Shown: piece by piece, positions 7,991 through 14,921 of the stretch
How the letters are laid out: the number at the start of each line of letters is the position of its first letter
How positions within the stretch are numbered: position 1 is the stretch's first letter
Origin: WTJX01 sp045106295
GTDB lineage: Bacteria; Bacteroidota; Bacteroidia; Cytophagales; JAAEPT01
Reading direction: 5' to 3'
Length of the DNA stretch: 20,740 nt
Assembly (NCBI GenBank): GCA_045106295.1
Contig: JBGCEI010000111.1
Location: 1-20,740, forward strand
Position numbers and translations under genes: made by a program
The notes under the pieces: generated by a model
Seen by the model: only the letters and a program-made list of their open reading frames with translations
Database searches by the model: none
Told to the model about the DNA's origin: nothing

Positions 7991-8163
7991 TTAAACCCGA
8001 AATATGCATTAGAGAGTCAATTCCGAATCTAACTATCTGCAAATCTGTCGCTTTGCTAGTTTAGCCAATTTAACCCTAGCGGTGCTAGGCTGAAATGAGC
8101 TAAACCCCTGATTTCTTGCTAGTTAACTTCTCATAACGAATTCTAATGCAAAACCCGGGTTAA
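7991..8163. mobile_element. MITE-like element with imperfect terminal inverted repeats
   Basis: The ends of this 173-base non-coding stretch are inverted copies of each other. The left end (7991-8013) has TTAA-x-CCCG, five unmatched bases, then TGCATTAGA. The right end (8142-8163) reads the same on the other strand. Inside are two nested hairpins: GTTTAGC/GCTAAAC, and CCTAGC-GGT-GCTAGG (8075-8089). There is no coding frame. Size, inverted ends and internal structure fit a miniature transposable element or a folded repetitive extragenic element. Only one copy is in the window and no clear target duplication is seen. Confidence 0.5.
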
Positions 8164-8224
8164 AATAAGATTTTGTAACTTTTTTCGTTTGTTCTCGTTA
8201 ATACTAGTGACGCTAAACATTAAA

Positions 8225-8240
8225 CAAACTAACCTCTTAT
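8225..8240 (+). repeat. 16-base repeat, copy 1 (leader of broken MORN gene)
   Basis: CAAACTAACCTCTTAT occurs here, ending in the AT of the ATG of the broken MORN-type gene, and again exactly at 8876-8891 before the DoxX gene. The bases on either side of the two copies are not clearly alike. Confidence 0.7.
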
Positions 8241-8764
8241 GAAAACTATATGGATATAAATCGTACTACTAATTAGTTCCTTTACTACTATCAACGCACA
8301 ATCTATTATTTCTAAATCCTGAAAGTCACCGATTCTCAGAGAGCGGTCAGTTACTGAATAATGCAGGGCAACCCTTTCATGGGATATTCCAAAAATTCCT
8401 TAATAATGGAGTTAAAACAAATGAGCATATTATGCGTACTGGAGTAAAACATGGACATGCAGCTTATTACTATGAAAATGGAGCCCTTAAAGAATCGGGT
8501 AACTATGTAAACAACAAAAAACATGGCCTTTGGAAAACGTGGAATAAAAAAGGTATTTTAGTTTCTACTATTCCCTACAAAGTAGGCGAAAAACATGGTT
8601 CAGGTAGTCTATTTCATGATAATGGAATTCAGAAAATGACAATGACTTATGATAAAAACGCCAAAGTTGGAACATGGATTTCCTACAATGAAAAGGGAGA
8701 TTTTTTGAAGAAAACGGTTTATAAAAAATACAAAGACGAACTATTTTTTACTCTTAGGCTTTAA
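8239..8764 (+). pseudogene. Broken MORN-repeat (YwqK-like) secreted protein gene
   Basis: From ATG 8239 the reading gives a signal peptide, MKTIWI-stop-IVLLISSFTTINAQS, interrupted by TAA at 8257-8259 (a TTA-to-TAA change would explain it). After a second stop (TGA 8320) the coding signal moves by one base into another frame. That frame stays open to 8764 and carries MORN-type repeats such as GVKHGHAAYYYENGALKESG and GNYVNNKKHGLWKTWN. A free-standing frame of 110 codons from ATG 8432 remains open but lacks the export signal. The protein is a paralogue of the intact 160-residue gene at 9542: same signal-peptide type and repeat spacing. One nonsense change and one frameshift make it a pseudogene unless they are sequencing errors. 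The end of the reading frame lies inside the terminator hairpin. Confidence 0.75.
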
Positions 8765-8790
8765 TACAGTACTGTATTAAAGCTTTTTTT
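8758..8790 (+). terminator. Rho-independent terminator of the MORN pseudogene
   Basis: A perfect 26-base palindrome (GCTTTAATACAGT followed by its exact complement, 8758-8783) is followed by seven T (8784-8790). The stop codon TAA (8762-8764) is part of the 5' arm. Confidence 0.85.
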
Positions 8791-8875
8791 ATTAACAAAA
8801 AATCAGAAATAGTGAACTGCCTGTCACAAAATCTACGAGTTGATGAAGTTTAAGTAGCTCCCATAAATTCATTCT

Positions 8876-8891
8876 CAAACTAACCTCTTAT
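8876..8891 (+). repeat. 16-base repeat, copy 2 (leader of doxX-like gene)
   Basis: Exact second copy of CAAACTAACCTCTTAT (first at 8225-8240), 25 bases before the DoxX-family start. It may be a shared regulatory element or a trace of a duplicated leader. Confidence 0.7.
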
Positions 8892-8904
8892 CAGAAATAT
8901 TTTG

Positions 8905-8916
8905 TACTTTAAAGTA
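8905..8916. promoter_or_regulatory. Perfect 12-base palindrome overlapping the DoxX start codon
   Basis: TACTTTAAAGTA is its own reverse complement and its last A is the first base of the ATG. Such a position could serve as an operator, but AT-rich palindromes of this size also arise by chance. Confidence 0.3.
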
Positions 8917-9317
8917 TGGAGAGCAAAAAAATAATATTCAACGTACCCCGTTATCTCGCAGCAGCGATACTAATTCAAACACTTTATTTTAAGTTTACTG
9001 GTCACCCAGATTCTATGTATATCTTTACTCAAATGGGTATGGAACCTTGGGGAAGAATTACGATGGGAGTCATTGAGTTATTTGCAGGAGTACTATTAGT
9101 AATACCTGTATTATCATGGCTTGGAGCGGGACTTTCATTGGGAATAATGACAGGAGCTATTTTTTCACACCTTGGTCCGTTAGGCATTGATGTTCAGGAA
9201 GACGGAGGTTTCTTGTTTGCTTTAGCTCTAATTACGTTTGTATGTAGTGCTATTGTTGTTTATCAAGAAAAAAACAGGGTCTTGCGTGCTTTTCAACAGG
9301 TACAAGACAAGATATAA
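8916..9317 (+). CDS. DoxX-family membrane protein
   Basis: The 133-residue protein has four hydrophobic segments (about 10-26, 48-68, 70-88 and 97-117). Features typical of DoxX/DoxD-like proteins are RYLAAAILIQTLYFKFTGHPDS near the start and MGVIELFAGVLLVIPVLSWLGA in the second segment. DoxX proteins are small integral membrane proteins; some relate to quinone or thiol redox, but the function of this subfamily is not settled. The ATG at 8916 starts just before the first span and no earlier start is needed. It stands alone between the broken and the intact MORN-type genes, 125 bases after a strong terminator, so it should have its own promoter. Confidence 0.85.
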   Translation: MESKKIIFNVPRYLAAAILIQTLYFKFTGHPDSMYIFTQMGMEPWGRITMGVIELFAGVLLVIPVLSWLGAGLSLGIMTGAIFSHLGPLGIDVQEDGGFLFALALITFVCSAIVVYQEKNRVLRAFQQVQDKI

Positions 9318-9441
9318 TTTATACGTGAGTCCAATAATCACCGCTAAACTATTTACAAATTATAATTAATGGTTTCCATTTTAACTATTTCCAGCAAGTA
9401 CTCCTTTTTTTTAAAAGGGCTATCCAAGTATCTCAATGATA

Positions 9442-9499
9442 TTTACATAACATTAAGGTAACATTAGCTTGATTTTTACATAATTTAATGTAACTTTAC
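9442..9499 (+). promoter_or_regulatory. Likely promoter with duplicated dyad element
   Basis: Two near-identical stretches starting TTTACATAA lie 33 bases apart (9442-9466 and 9475-9499), both containing GTAAC. The second contains the dyad TTACAT-N6-ATGTAA (9476-9493). A TTG (9469-9471) followed after 19 bases by TAACTTTA (9491-9498) resembles the Bacteroidota promoter and overlaps the second copy. The intact MORN-type gene starts 43 bases later. A repressor or activator pair could bind here. Confidence 0.45.
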
Positions 9500-9541
9500 A
9501 TCATAATACACCGTATATATTATTAACAAACAGCCGTTATT

Positions 9542-10024
9542 ATGAAAAATTTATTGTATACAATTGGATTAATCTTCACTATTTCCACATTAGGAGCTCA
9601 GACACTGGACAGTGCTATTAGAACAGAAGTTACATTAAGAGAAGGTGTTTTCTATGGAGCAAATAATACTGCTTTTAGCGGAAAAGTATCCTCTTATCAC
9701 ACGAATGGTGAGAAAATGTTTGAATACACTTTGAACAAAGGTATGAAACATGGTAATGCAATCACTTTTCACGAAAGTGGAAACTTAAAAGAAAAAGGAG
9801 CTTACTTACACAACGAAAAACATGGTAAATGGACTTCTTTTGATGAAAGAGGTAATAAGGTAGGTAACATTGAATACTTAAATGGTGAAAAACATGGCGT
9901 TTGGACTATTTTAGATGAAAACGGAAAGAGAAGAATTCGTATGGAGTTTGCTCAAGGTAAAAAAACGGGTATTTGGAAATCATGGAACGAGAGTGGAAAA
10001 CTTACTGGTAAAAAGAAATATTAG
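9542..10024 (+). CDS. Exported MORN-repeat (YwqK-like) protein
   Basis: The 160-residue protein has a signal peptide (MKNLLYTIGLIFTISTLGAQ) and then MORN-type repeats of about 20-23 residues in the form G-x-KHG-x-W-x-x-[FY]-x-x-x-G. Examples are GMKHGNAITFHESGNLKEKG, EKHGKWTSFDERGNKVG, EKHGVWTILDENGK and KKTGIWKSWNESGKLTG. Such proteins are common in Bacteroidota, sometimes labelled 'toxin-antitoxin system YwqK family antitoxin', but the repeat alone does not prove that role. It should be periplasmic or at the cell surface. It is a paralogue of the broken gene at 8239-8764, with the DoxX gene between. A hairpin terminator follows 24 bases after the stop. Function is unknown; the repeats suggest binding to protein or lipid. 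Confidence 0.8.
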   Translation: MKNLLYTIGLIFTISTLGAQTLDSAIRTEVTLREGVFYGANNTAFSGKVSSYHTNGEKMFEYTLNKGMKHGNAITFHESGNLKEKGAYLHNEKHGKWTSFDERGNKVGNIEYLNGEKHGVWTILDENGKRRIRMEFAQGKKTGIWKSWNESGKLTGKKKY

Positions 10025-10048
10025 TGCCCGTCTAAACTAAACATATTT

Positions 10049-10080
10049 AAATAGCGTTGATGTAGATCAACGCTATTTTT
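10049..10080. terminator. Bidirectional terminator between converging genes
   Basis: AAATAGCGTTGA (10049-10060) and its exact complement (10067-10078) form a 12-bp stem with the loop TGTAGA, ending in a run of T on the plus strand. It lies between the MORN-type gene and the oppositely oriented small gene, whose stop codon begins right at its edge. Confidence 0.85.
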
Positions 10081-10288
10081 ATGTCCATGTTCTAATCTCT
10101 TCAATTTCAAAATCATCGCCTTTCCCATAACTGTAAAGCTCTGAAATTTTATAAACTTCAAGAGTAAGTAAATCTTTTACAAGGCAGTCATTATATAAAA
10201 TATCCATGACTTCAAATTTATGAGACTCCCCAAAGTTAGTTAAGCGGTAATGATACCCTTTTCGTAATCCTTCTATTGATAATGGCAT
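10079..10288 (-). CDS. Small conserved-looking protein of unknown function
   Basis: The 69-residue product is acidic with many aromatic residues (IEGLRKGYHYRLTNFGESHK at the start, ELYSYGKGDDFEIEEI near the end) and has no signal peptide, membrane span or Cys pair. The pattern suggests a small beta-barrel-like fold, but I do not recognise the family. It starts six bases after the folK stop on the same strand, so it is probably translated from the same transcript. Its stop codon abuts the shared terminator. The frame has normal codon use for the region and no overlapping gene, which supports it being real. Confidence 0.6.
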   Translation of the reverse strand: MPLSIEGLRKGYHYRLTNFGESHKFEVMDILYNDCLVKDLLTLEVYKISELYSYGKGDDFEIEEIRTWT

Positions 10289-10294
10289 AATGGC

Positions 10295-10801
10295 TTATAG
10301 TTTTTTTACAGCTAATTGGTCGGTACATTCTTTCAATAACTCAAACTGCGTTTTTTGTAATACAGGATGTACGAAACTAGGAGAAATTTCGACTAAAGGA
10401 ATAAGTTCAAATTTTCTATTTTGAATTTCTGAATGAGGTATTGTAAGCGTACTCGTTTTTATGATTACCTGATCATAATAAAGAATATCAATATCTATGC
10501 TTCGTTGCCCCCAGTGTTCTTTTCTAACTCTACCTAACTGTTTTTCTATTTCTAAACCTAGTTGCAATATACTTTCTGGTGAATATTTAGTTTTTACTAG
10601 TATTAATTGGTTTAAAAAATCTGGTTGATCTGTTTTTCCCCAAGCAGCAGTTCTGTAAAGTGAAGACGATTTTTCTATTTCACCTATTTGTTCGCAGATC
10701 GCTTTTTTTGCTAAATAAAGCATAGAAGCAGAATCTCCAAGGTTAGAGCCTAGAAAGAGGTAGACAGAATGCAAAATATCAGTAGGTGCAACGCTCATCA
10801 T
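10295..10801 (-). CDS. folK: Dihydropterin pyrophosphokinase (FolK)
   Basis: FolK transfers pyrophosphate from ATP to 6-hydroxymethyl-7,8-dihydropterin in folate synthesis. The 168-residue protein is of usual length. Motifs in order: YLFLGSNLGD (14-23), PDFLNQLILV, LGRVRKEHWGQRSIDIDILYYDQ (the catalytic and metal site, with its two Asp) and IPHSEIQNRKFELIPLVEI (substrate loop). Two ATG codons lie in tandem at the start; either works. The gene is the first of a two-gene unit with the small unknown protein and is divergent from sppA, with a shared intergenic stretch of 106 bases. No other folate gene is in the window. Confidence 0.93.
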   Translation of the reverse strand: MMSVAPTDILHSVYLFLGSNLGDSASMLYLAKKAICEQIGEIEKSSSLYRTAAWGKTDQPDFLNQLILVKTKYSPESILQLGLEIEKQLGRVRKEHWGQRSIDIDILYYDQVIIKTSTLTIPHSEIQNRKFELIPLVEISPSFVHPVLQKTQFELLKECTDQLAVKKL

Positions 10802-10907
10802 ATAAAGTTAATCCTTAACTTGTCACTTCGTGTCATCGTATGACTCAAAGATAAGTTTTAGAAAATCCAAAAGAGACCAATTCGAGAAACTAAATTTTAA
10901 TTACCCT

Positions 10908-12677
10908 ATGAATAACTTCTTCAAAAACGTATTTTCATCATTCATTGGTGCACTAGTAGCACTTGCTTTATTCTTTGCTTTCTTATTTATTATTGCAATA
11001 GGTATTTTTTATATGGCTAGTAAAAGTGAAAAAGTAGCTATAGAAGTAGCGGAGAATAGTGTCTTAGAAATAAAATTAAATGCAGCCATTCACGAAGAGT
11101 CAAGTGAAAATCCTTTTGGAGGCTTAGACATTCCTGTTGAAGTGGAGGAAGACGCTATTGGACTGGTAGATTTAGTAGGAGGAATTAAGAAAGCAGCAAA
11201 AGATCCTAAAATAAAAGGAATATACCTTCACGTTACGAACCCTCAAGCTAGTTTCGCATCATTAGAGGAAATCAGAAAGCAATTACTTGACTTTAAAAAA
11301 ACAGGGAAATTTATTGTGGCTTACGCACATTATATGAGCGAAAAAGCCTTGTACCTATCTACCATTGCAGACGAGCGTTATGTAAACCCTTCTGGCTTAT
11401 TAGAATTAAACGGACTATCCGTCGAACGATATTATCTGAAAAACATGTTAGCAAAACTAGGGGTTGAACCTTTAATTTTTAGAGTGGGTAAATTCAAAAG
11501 TGCGGTTGAACCATTAATGAGAGAAAATATGAGTGATGCCAGTCGTTTGCAAACAAAGGCTTTTATCGGATCTATTTTTGATACCTACACAAGTGATATG
11601 GCTAACGACTTGGGTAAGACAAAGGAAGAAGTCAGAGAAATAGCAGATCAACTATTGATTAGGAAGCCACAAGATGCTGTTGAGAATGGTGTAATTACAG
11701 CGGCTATCTATGAAGATGAGGTAGAAGCTATATTGAAAGATAAAACAGGCACTCTGGAAGATACAGAACTAGAGCTAGTGCGCTTTTCTTCTTACAAAGA
11801 ATCTTTCGATAAAGGAGAAAAGAAAACTAAAATAGCTGTAATTGTTGCCGAAGGTGAAATTGTAATGGGGCATAGCGATGGGCATGATAAGATTGGTGTT
11901 GACTTAGCAAAAACGATTAAAAAGGTAAGAAACGATAAAAACATAAAAGCAGTTGTCTTACGAATTAATTCTCCTGGCGGTAGTTCTTTAACTTCAGATA
12001 TTATTTGGAGAGAAATTGTTAAATTAAAAGAAGAGAAACCAGTGATCGCTTCTATGTCAGATATGGCAGCTTCAGGAGGTTATTTTTTAGCTATGCCTTG
12101 TGATAGTATTATCGCTTACCCAACGACTATTACTGGATCTATTGGTGTATTTGGAATACTAATGAACTTACAAAAACTGACAGAAGGCAAACTAGGAGTC
12201 ACGTTTGATAGAGTAAACACAAGTAAGTTCGCAGATATTGGTTCTCCCAATCGAAAAATGACTGATCTAGAAAAAGACATCATACAAGAAGAAGTAAATC
12301 GTATTTATGATGACTTTACATCTAAAGCAGCTGAAGGAAGAGGAATGACACAAGATGCTATTAAAAAAATAGCTGGAGGTAGAGTGTGGTCTGGAAAGCA
12401 GGCAATAGAGATTGGTTTAGTAGATAAGCTAGGTGGGTTTGAAGACGCTATTAATATGGCTGCAGAACTGGGAGAGGTAACAGATTATTCATTAGAATAT
12501 TTCCCTAAACATAAGAACGTAGTGGAACAATTATTAGAAGGTGGGTATGAGTCGTTCTCAAATAAAATTATTGAAAAACAGTTGGGGCCGTTAGCAAAAC
12601 CTGCTCAGTTAGCTAAAAGAATGCAAACATGGGATATGATTCAAGCACGTATTCCGTATGAGGTTGAAATTCATTAA
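10908..12677 (+). CDS. sppA: Signal peptide peptidase SppA, 67-kDa type
   Basis: SppA is a membrane-anchored Ser/Lys protease that degrades leftover signal peptides. From ATG 10908 it has 589 residues, with an N-terminal anchor (MNNFFKNVFSSFIGALVALA onward, to about 35) and two tandem S49 domains. The general-base Lys is Lys197 in GKFKSAVEP, and the nucleophile is Ser389 in SMSDMAASGGYFLAMP, 192 residues apart, close to the spacing in E. coli SppA (Lys209/Ser409). RINSPGGSS and TITGSIGVFGILMN are also typical. A GTG at 10830 would add 26 polar residues before the membrane anchor and is unlikely. It is divergent from folK and followed by a hairpin that separates it from bioB. Confidence 0.92.
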   Translation: MNNFFKNVFSSFIGALVALALFFAFLFIIAIGIFYMASKSEKVAIEVAENSVLEIKLNAAIHEESSENPFGGLDIPVEVEEDAIGLVDLVGGIKKAAKDPKIKGIYLHVTNPQASFASLEEIRKQLLDFKKTGKFIVAYAHYMSEKALYLSTIADERYVNPSGLLELNGLSVERYYLKNMLAKLGVEPLIFRVGKFKSAVEPLMRENMSDASRLQTKAFIGSIFDTYTSDMANDLGKTKEEVREIADQLLIRKPQDAVENGVITAAIYEDEVEAILKDKTGTLEDTELELVRFSSYKESFDKGEKKTKIAVIVAEGEIVMGHSDGHDKIGVDLAKTIKKVRNDKNIKAVVLRINSPGGSSLTSDIIWREIVKLKEEKPVIASMSDMAASGGYFLAMPCDSIIAYPTTITGSIGVFGILMNLQKLTEGKLGVTFDRVNTSKFADIGSPNRKMTDLEKDIIQEEVNRIYDDFTSKAAEGRGMTQDAIKKIAGGRVWSGKQAIEIGLVDKLGGFEDAINMAAELGEVTDYSLEYFPKHKNVVEQLLEGGYESFSNKIIEKQLGPLAKPAQLAKRMQTWDMIQARIPYEVEIH

Positions 12678-12719
12678 AAAGACAAAAACTACCCATCTAT
12701 TTTAAAACATTGATTTAAT

Positions 12720-12745
12720 TGGGTAAGTTTGCCTTACCCATTTTT
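12720..12745 (+). terminator. Hairpin with T-run between sppA and bioB
   Basis: TGGGTAAG (12720-12727), loop TTTGC and CTTACCCA (12733-12740) form a perfect 8-bp stem followed by five T. It fits the end of the sppA transcript. However, TAAGTTTG (12724-12731), a match to the -7 consensus, lies in the stem and loop, and bioB begins only 17 bases after the T-run. It could therefore also be a promoter with an operator-like dyad. Confidence 0.6.
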
Positions 12746-12761
12746 ACATTTGGAAAAGACT

Positions 12762-13916
12762 ATGAGCATCATTAGAAACGATTGGACTAAGGAGGAGATT
12801 TTAGAAATTTACAATAAACCGTTGATGGAACTGCTTTACGAAGCGGCATCAGTTCATCGAGAGCAACATGATCCAAATACGGTTCAAGTATCTACTTTAT
12901 TATCCATTAAAACGGGAGGTTGTTCTGAAGATTGTGGTTACTGCCCTCAAGCGGCTCGGTATCATACAGAACTAGAAGGAAATGATTTAATGGCTGTTTC
13001 TCGAGTGAAAGCGCAAGCTCTTCGTGCCAAGGAATCAGGTAGTTCTAGAGTGTGTATGGGTGCTGCATGGCGTAATGTAAAAGATGGACCAGAATTCGAT
13101 CAAGTTTTGGAAATGGTACGTACTATCAACAAACTCGACATGGAAGTTTGTTGTACATTGGGTATGATCACAGAAAATCAAGCACAGCGTTTAGCTGAAG
13201 CAGGTTTATATGCCTATAACCATAACTTAGATTCTTCAGAAGAATATTATAAAGAAGTAATCTCTACTAGAGGTTATGAAGACAGGTTAAATACAATCGG
13301 TAATGTCCGTAAAACAAATGTAACGGTTTGTTCAGGGGGTATTATTGGTATGGGAGAATCTGTGGAAGATAGAGCAGGAATGCTTGTTGCTCTATCGTCA
13401 TTAAATCCTCAGCCTGAATCTACCCCTATCAATGCCTTGGTTGCAGTGGAAGGAACTCCTCTAGAAGATCAGAAACCCGTTGAAATTTGGGATATGATTC
13501 GAATGGTAGCTACTACTCGTATTGTACTGCCAGAAACACAAGTTCGTCTCTCTGCAGGAAGAACACAGATGTCAAGAGAAGGTCAAGCTATGTGCTTTTT
13601 TGCAGGAGCTAATTCCATTTTTGCTGGTGATAAATTATTGACTACTCCTAACCCTGATGTGGATGAGGATATGAAAATGTTCAAGTTGTTAGGGTTGAAC
13701 CCACAAAAGACAATTAACAAAAAAGTACAGCCTCAAACGGTGGAAGAAGAAGACTCTCAATTCAATTCTTTAGGTGAAACACCTAAATGGTCAAGACCAG
13801 AACACAAAATTGAACGGAACGAACAAAAGAAAGAGGAAGCAAAAGAAGTAAGAAAACAAGAGAAACAAATTGAATCCTTGTTGAAAGAACCAAAAGAGGT
13901 GCTTACTAAAAAGTAA
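12762..13916 (+). CDS. bioB: Biotin synthase BioB with charged C-terminal tail
   Basis: BioB is a radical-SAM enzyme that inserts sulfur into dethiobiotin. From ATG 12762 the protein has 384 residues. The radical-SAM cluster motif is GGCSEDCGYCPQA, with Cys 54, 58 and 61. The ligands of the second, [2Fe-2S] cluster are visible in SSRVCMGAAW, MEVCCTLG and VTVCSGGIIGMGE, plus the Arg in VRLSAGR. The core ends near LLGLNPQKTINKK (about 320). After this comes a tail of roughly 60 residues rich in Lys and Glu, which E. coli BioB (346 residues) lacks in this form. An upstream GTG/TTG-type start (12729) would translate the hairpin and is unlikely. No other biotin genes are adjacent. Confidence 0.93.
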   Translation: MSIIRNDWTKEEILEIYNKPLMELLYEAASVHREQHDPNTVQVSTLLSIKTGGCSEDCGYCPQAARYHTELEGNDLMAVSRVKAQALRAKESGSSRVCMGAAWRNVKDGPEFDQVLEMVRTINKLDMEVCCTLGMITENQAQRLAEAGLYAYNHNLDSSEEYYKEVISTRGYEDRLNTIGNVRKTNVTVCSGGIIGMGESVEDRAGMLVALSSLNPQPESTPINALVAVEGTPLEDQKPVEIWDMIRMVATTRIVLPETQVRLSAGRTQMSREGQAMCFFAGANSIFAGDKLLTTPNPDVDEDMKMFKLLGLNPQKTINKKVQPQTVEEEDSQFNSLGETPKWSRPEHKIERNEQKKEEAKEVRKQEKQIESLLKEPKEVLTKK

Positions 13917-14260
13917 GAAAAAGGCTTTAATATGATGATATAATCTATTTCAAAAATAATACAGATATAATTCGTGAGTATTTTATTAAGAAAATGAAGT
14001 TACCCACTGATTTTTTTGATGAAGAGCTCTGTTTTTAGAAATAGTTTCAATCTTACAGGGTAATATGTTTCGAAAGACAGCGACGGGAATCTTGATAAAC
14101 ATTAGTAATGGATTAAGCTAGCTATTAAATTGGATAGTAAGTCGTTATAAAAAAACGGGGACCGAGTAAAAATCATATATAAAATGAGACTAGTAAGACA
14201 CTATGAAACTAAAGTGTAGTAAAAATATGTTAAATTAGTAGTCATAAAACATATTTACAG
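13917..14260. other. 344-base stretch with no convincing gene
   Basis: No start-to-stop frame of gene quality is present. A short open stretch on the plus strand, around 13940-14038, reads as 30-odd residues including IKKMKLPTDFFDEELCF before a TAG. It lacks a proper start and I do not recognise it; it may be the remnant of a lost gene. The last 40 bases hold an inverted repeat before the antitoxin gene. Confidence 0.5.
14223..14256. promoter_or_regulatory. Inverted repeat, likely antitoxin operator
   Basis: AAATATGTT (14223-14231) and its exact complement AACATATTT (14248-14256) flank 16 bases and end four bases before the antitoxin ATG. Antitoxins of type II systems usually repress their own operon through such palindromes. 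The assignment rests on position and symmetry. Confidence 0.5.
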
Positions 14261-14509
14261 ATGCAAAGCGTAGCAGACCTTAAATCGTCCTTACTCCATT
14301 ATATTTCTGAAACACAGGATTTACAAAAACTGTCAACCATTCAGGAGTATGTGAAAAATCTGTTACATCAAGAAGATAAAATCATTGGTTATACAGCAGA
14401 AGGTAAGCCGTTAAACCCCAAATCATTTACAAAAATGATTAATAAAGCGATTTTAGAAGCAGACAATGGAGAATTAATTAATCAAGAGGAAATAGAGGAA
14501 GAGTCGTGA
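14261..14509 (+). CDS. Antitoxin of a type II (RelE/ParE-like) pair
   Basis: The 82-residue protein has a helical N-terminal half and the segment IIGYTAEGKPLNPKSFTKMI, typical of Bacteroidota antitoxins that precede RelE/ParE toxins. Its C-terminus is very acidic (LEADNGELINQEEIEEES), as expected for the toxin-wrapping part. The stop overlaps the toxin start (GTGATTAG; toxin GTG at 14506), the normal arrangement for such operons. An inverted repeat just upstream is a likely site of autoregulation. The gene is intact although its toxin partner is frameshifted, so it may persist as a solitary antitoxin. The exact DNA-binding fold is not clear to me. Confidence 0.75.
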   Translation: MQSVADLKSSLLHYISETQDLQKLSTIQEYVKNLLHQEDKIIGYTAEGKPLNPKSFTKMINKAILEADNGELINQEEIEEES

Positions 14510-14853
14510 TTAGAGCAATCAAATGGACAAAACAAGCTAAGTCAAACTTAGATTTTTATTGTAATCAAATTGCCAAAGAATCTCCATCAAGTGCTAAAAA
14601 AGTAAAGCAAAAAATTTTAGCTACTGCCAAAAGCCTTTCTGATTTCCCTAAGATGTATCAAGTAGAAGAGTATTATTTAGATGGCAAAGGAGATGTAAGA
14701 AGGTTTTTTTTGTTGGAGTTATCGAGTTATTTATCAGATAAGGGAAAAAGAAATAATTATTTTACGAGTAATTCATACTCGTACAAACCCAAAAGAGATA
14801 TAGCCTTTCCACACCCGAAACTATCAATAGAACACAAGTCTTTATACCGATAA
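14506..14853 (+). pseudogene. RelE/ParE-family toxin, frameshifted
   Basis: The first 68 residues (MIRAIKWTKQAKSNLDFYCN to GDVRRFF) match the start of RelE/ParE toxins: a WT..A...L.. strand and helix, then the helix A.KVKQKIL and DFPKMYQVEEYYLDG. At a run of eight T (14704-14711) the frame leaves the family pattern and runs on to 14853 as unrelated sequence. Dropping one T restores the classical C-terminus WSYRVIYQIREKEIIILRVI followed by HTRTNP, with a stop at 14801-14803. That gives about 98 residues, the usual length. The toxin is therefore almost certainly inactive as written. A sequencing error or variable T-run is the alternative. The intact antitoxin precedes it with a four-base overlap. 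Confidence 0.75.
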
Positions 14854-14921
14854 CAATATGAACTACAGGAACAAAAAGAAAAATTCGTTCTAATAAATTC
14901 AAAAATATTCAAACGCTCCTT

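Noticed and set aside
10830..10907. GTG start adding 26 residues to SppA
   Set aside because: The extra residues are polar and precede a good membrane anchor that begins at ATG 10908.
13940..14038. Short plus-strand frame ending in DFFDEELCF as a small gene
   Set aside because: It has no suitable start for its full length and no recognised family; it is only recorded as a possible remnant.
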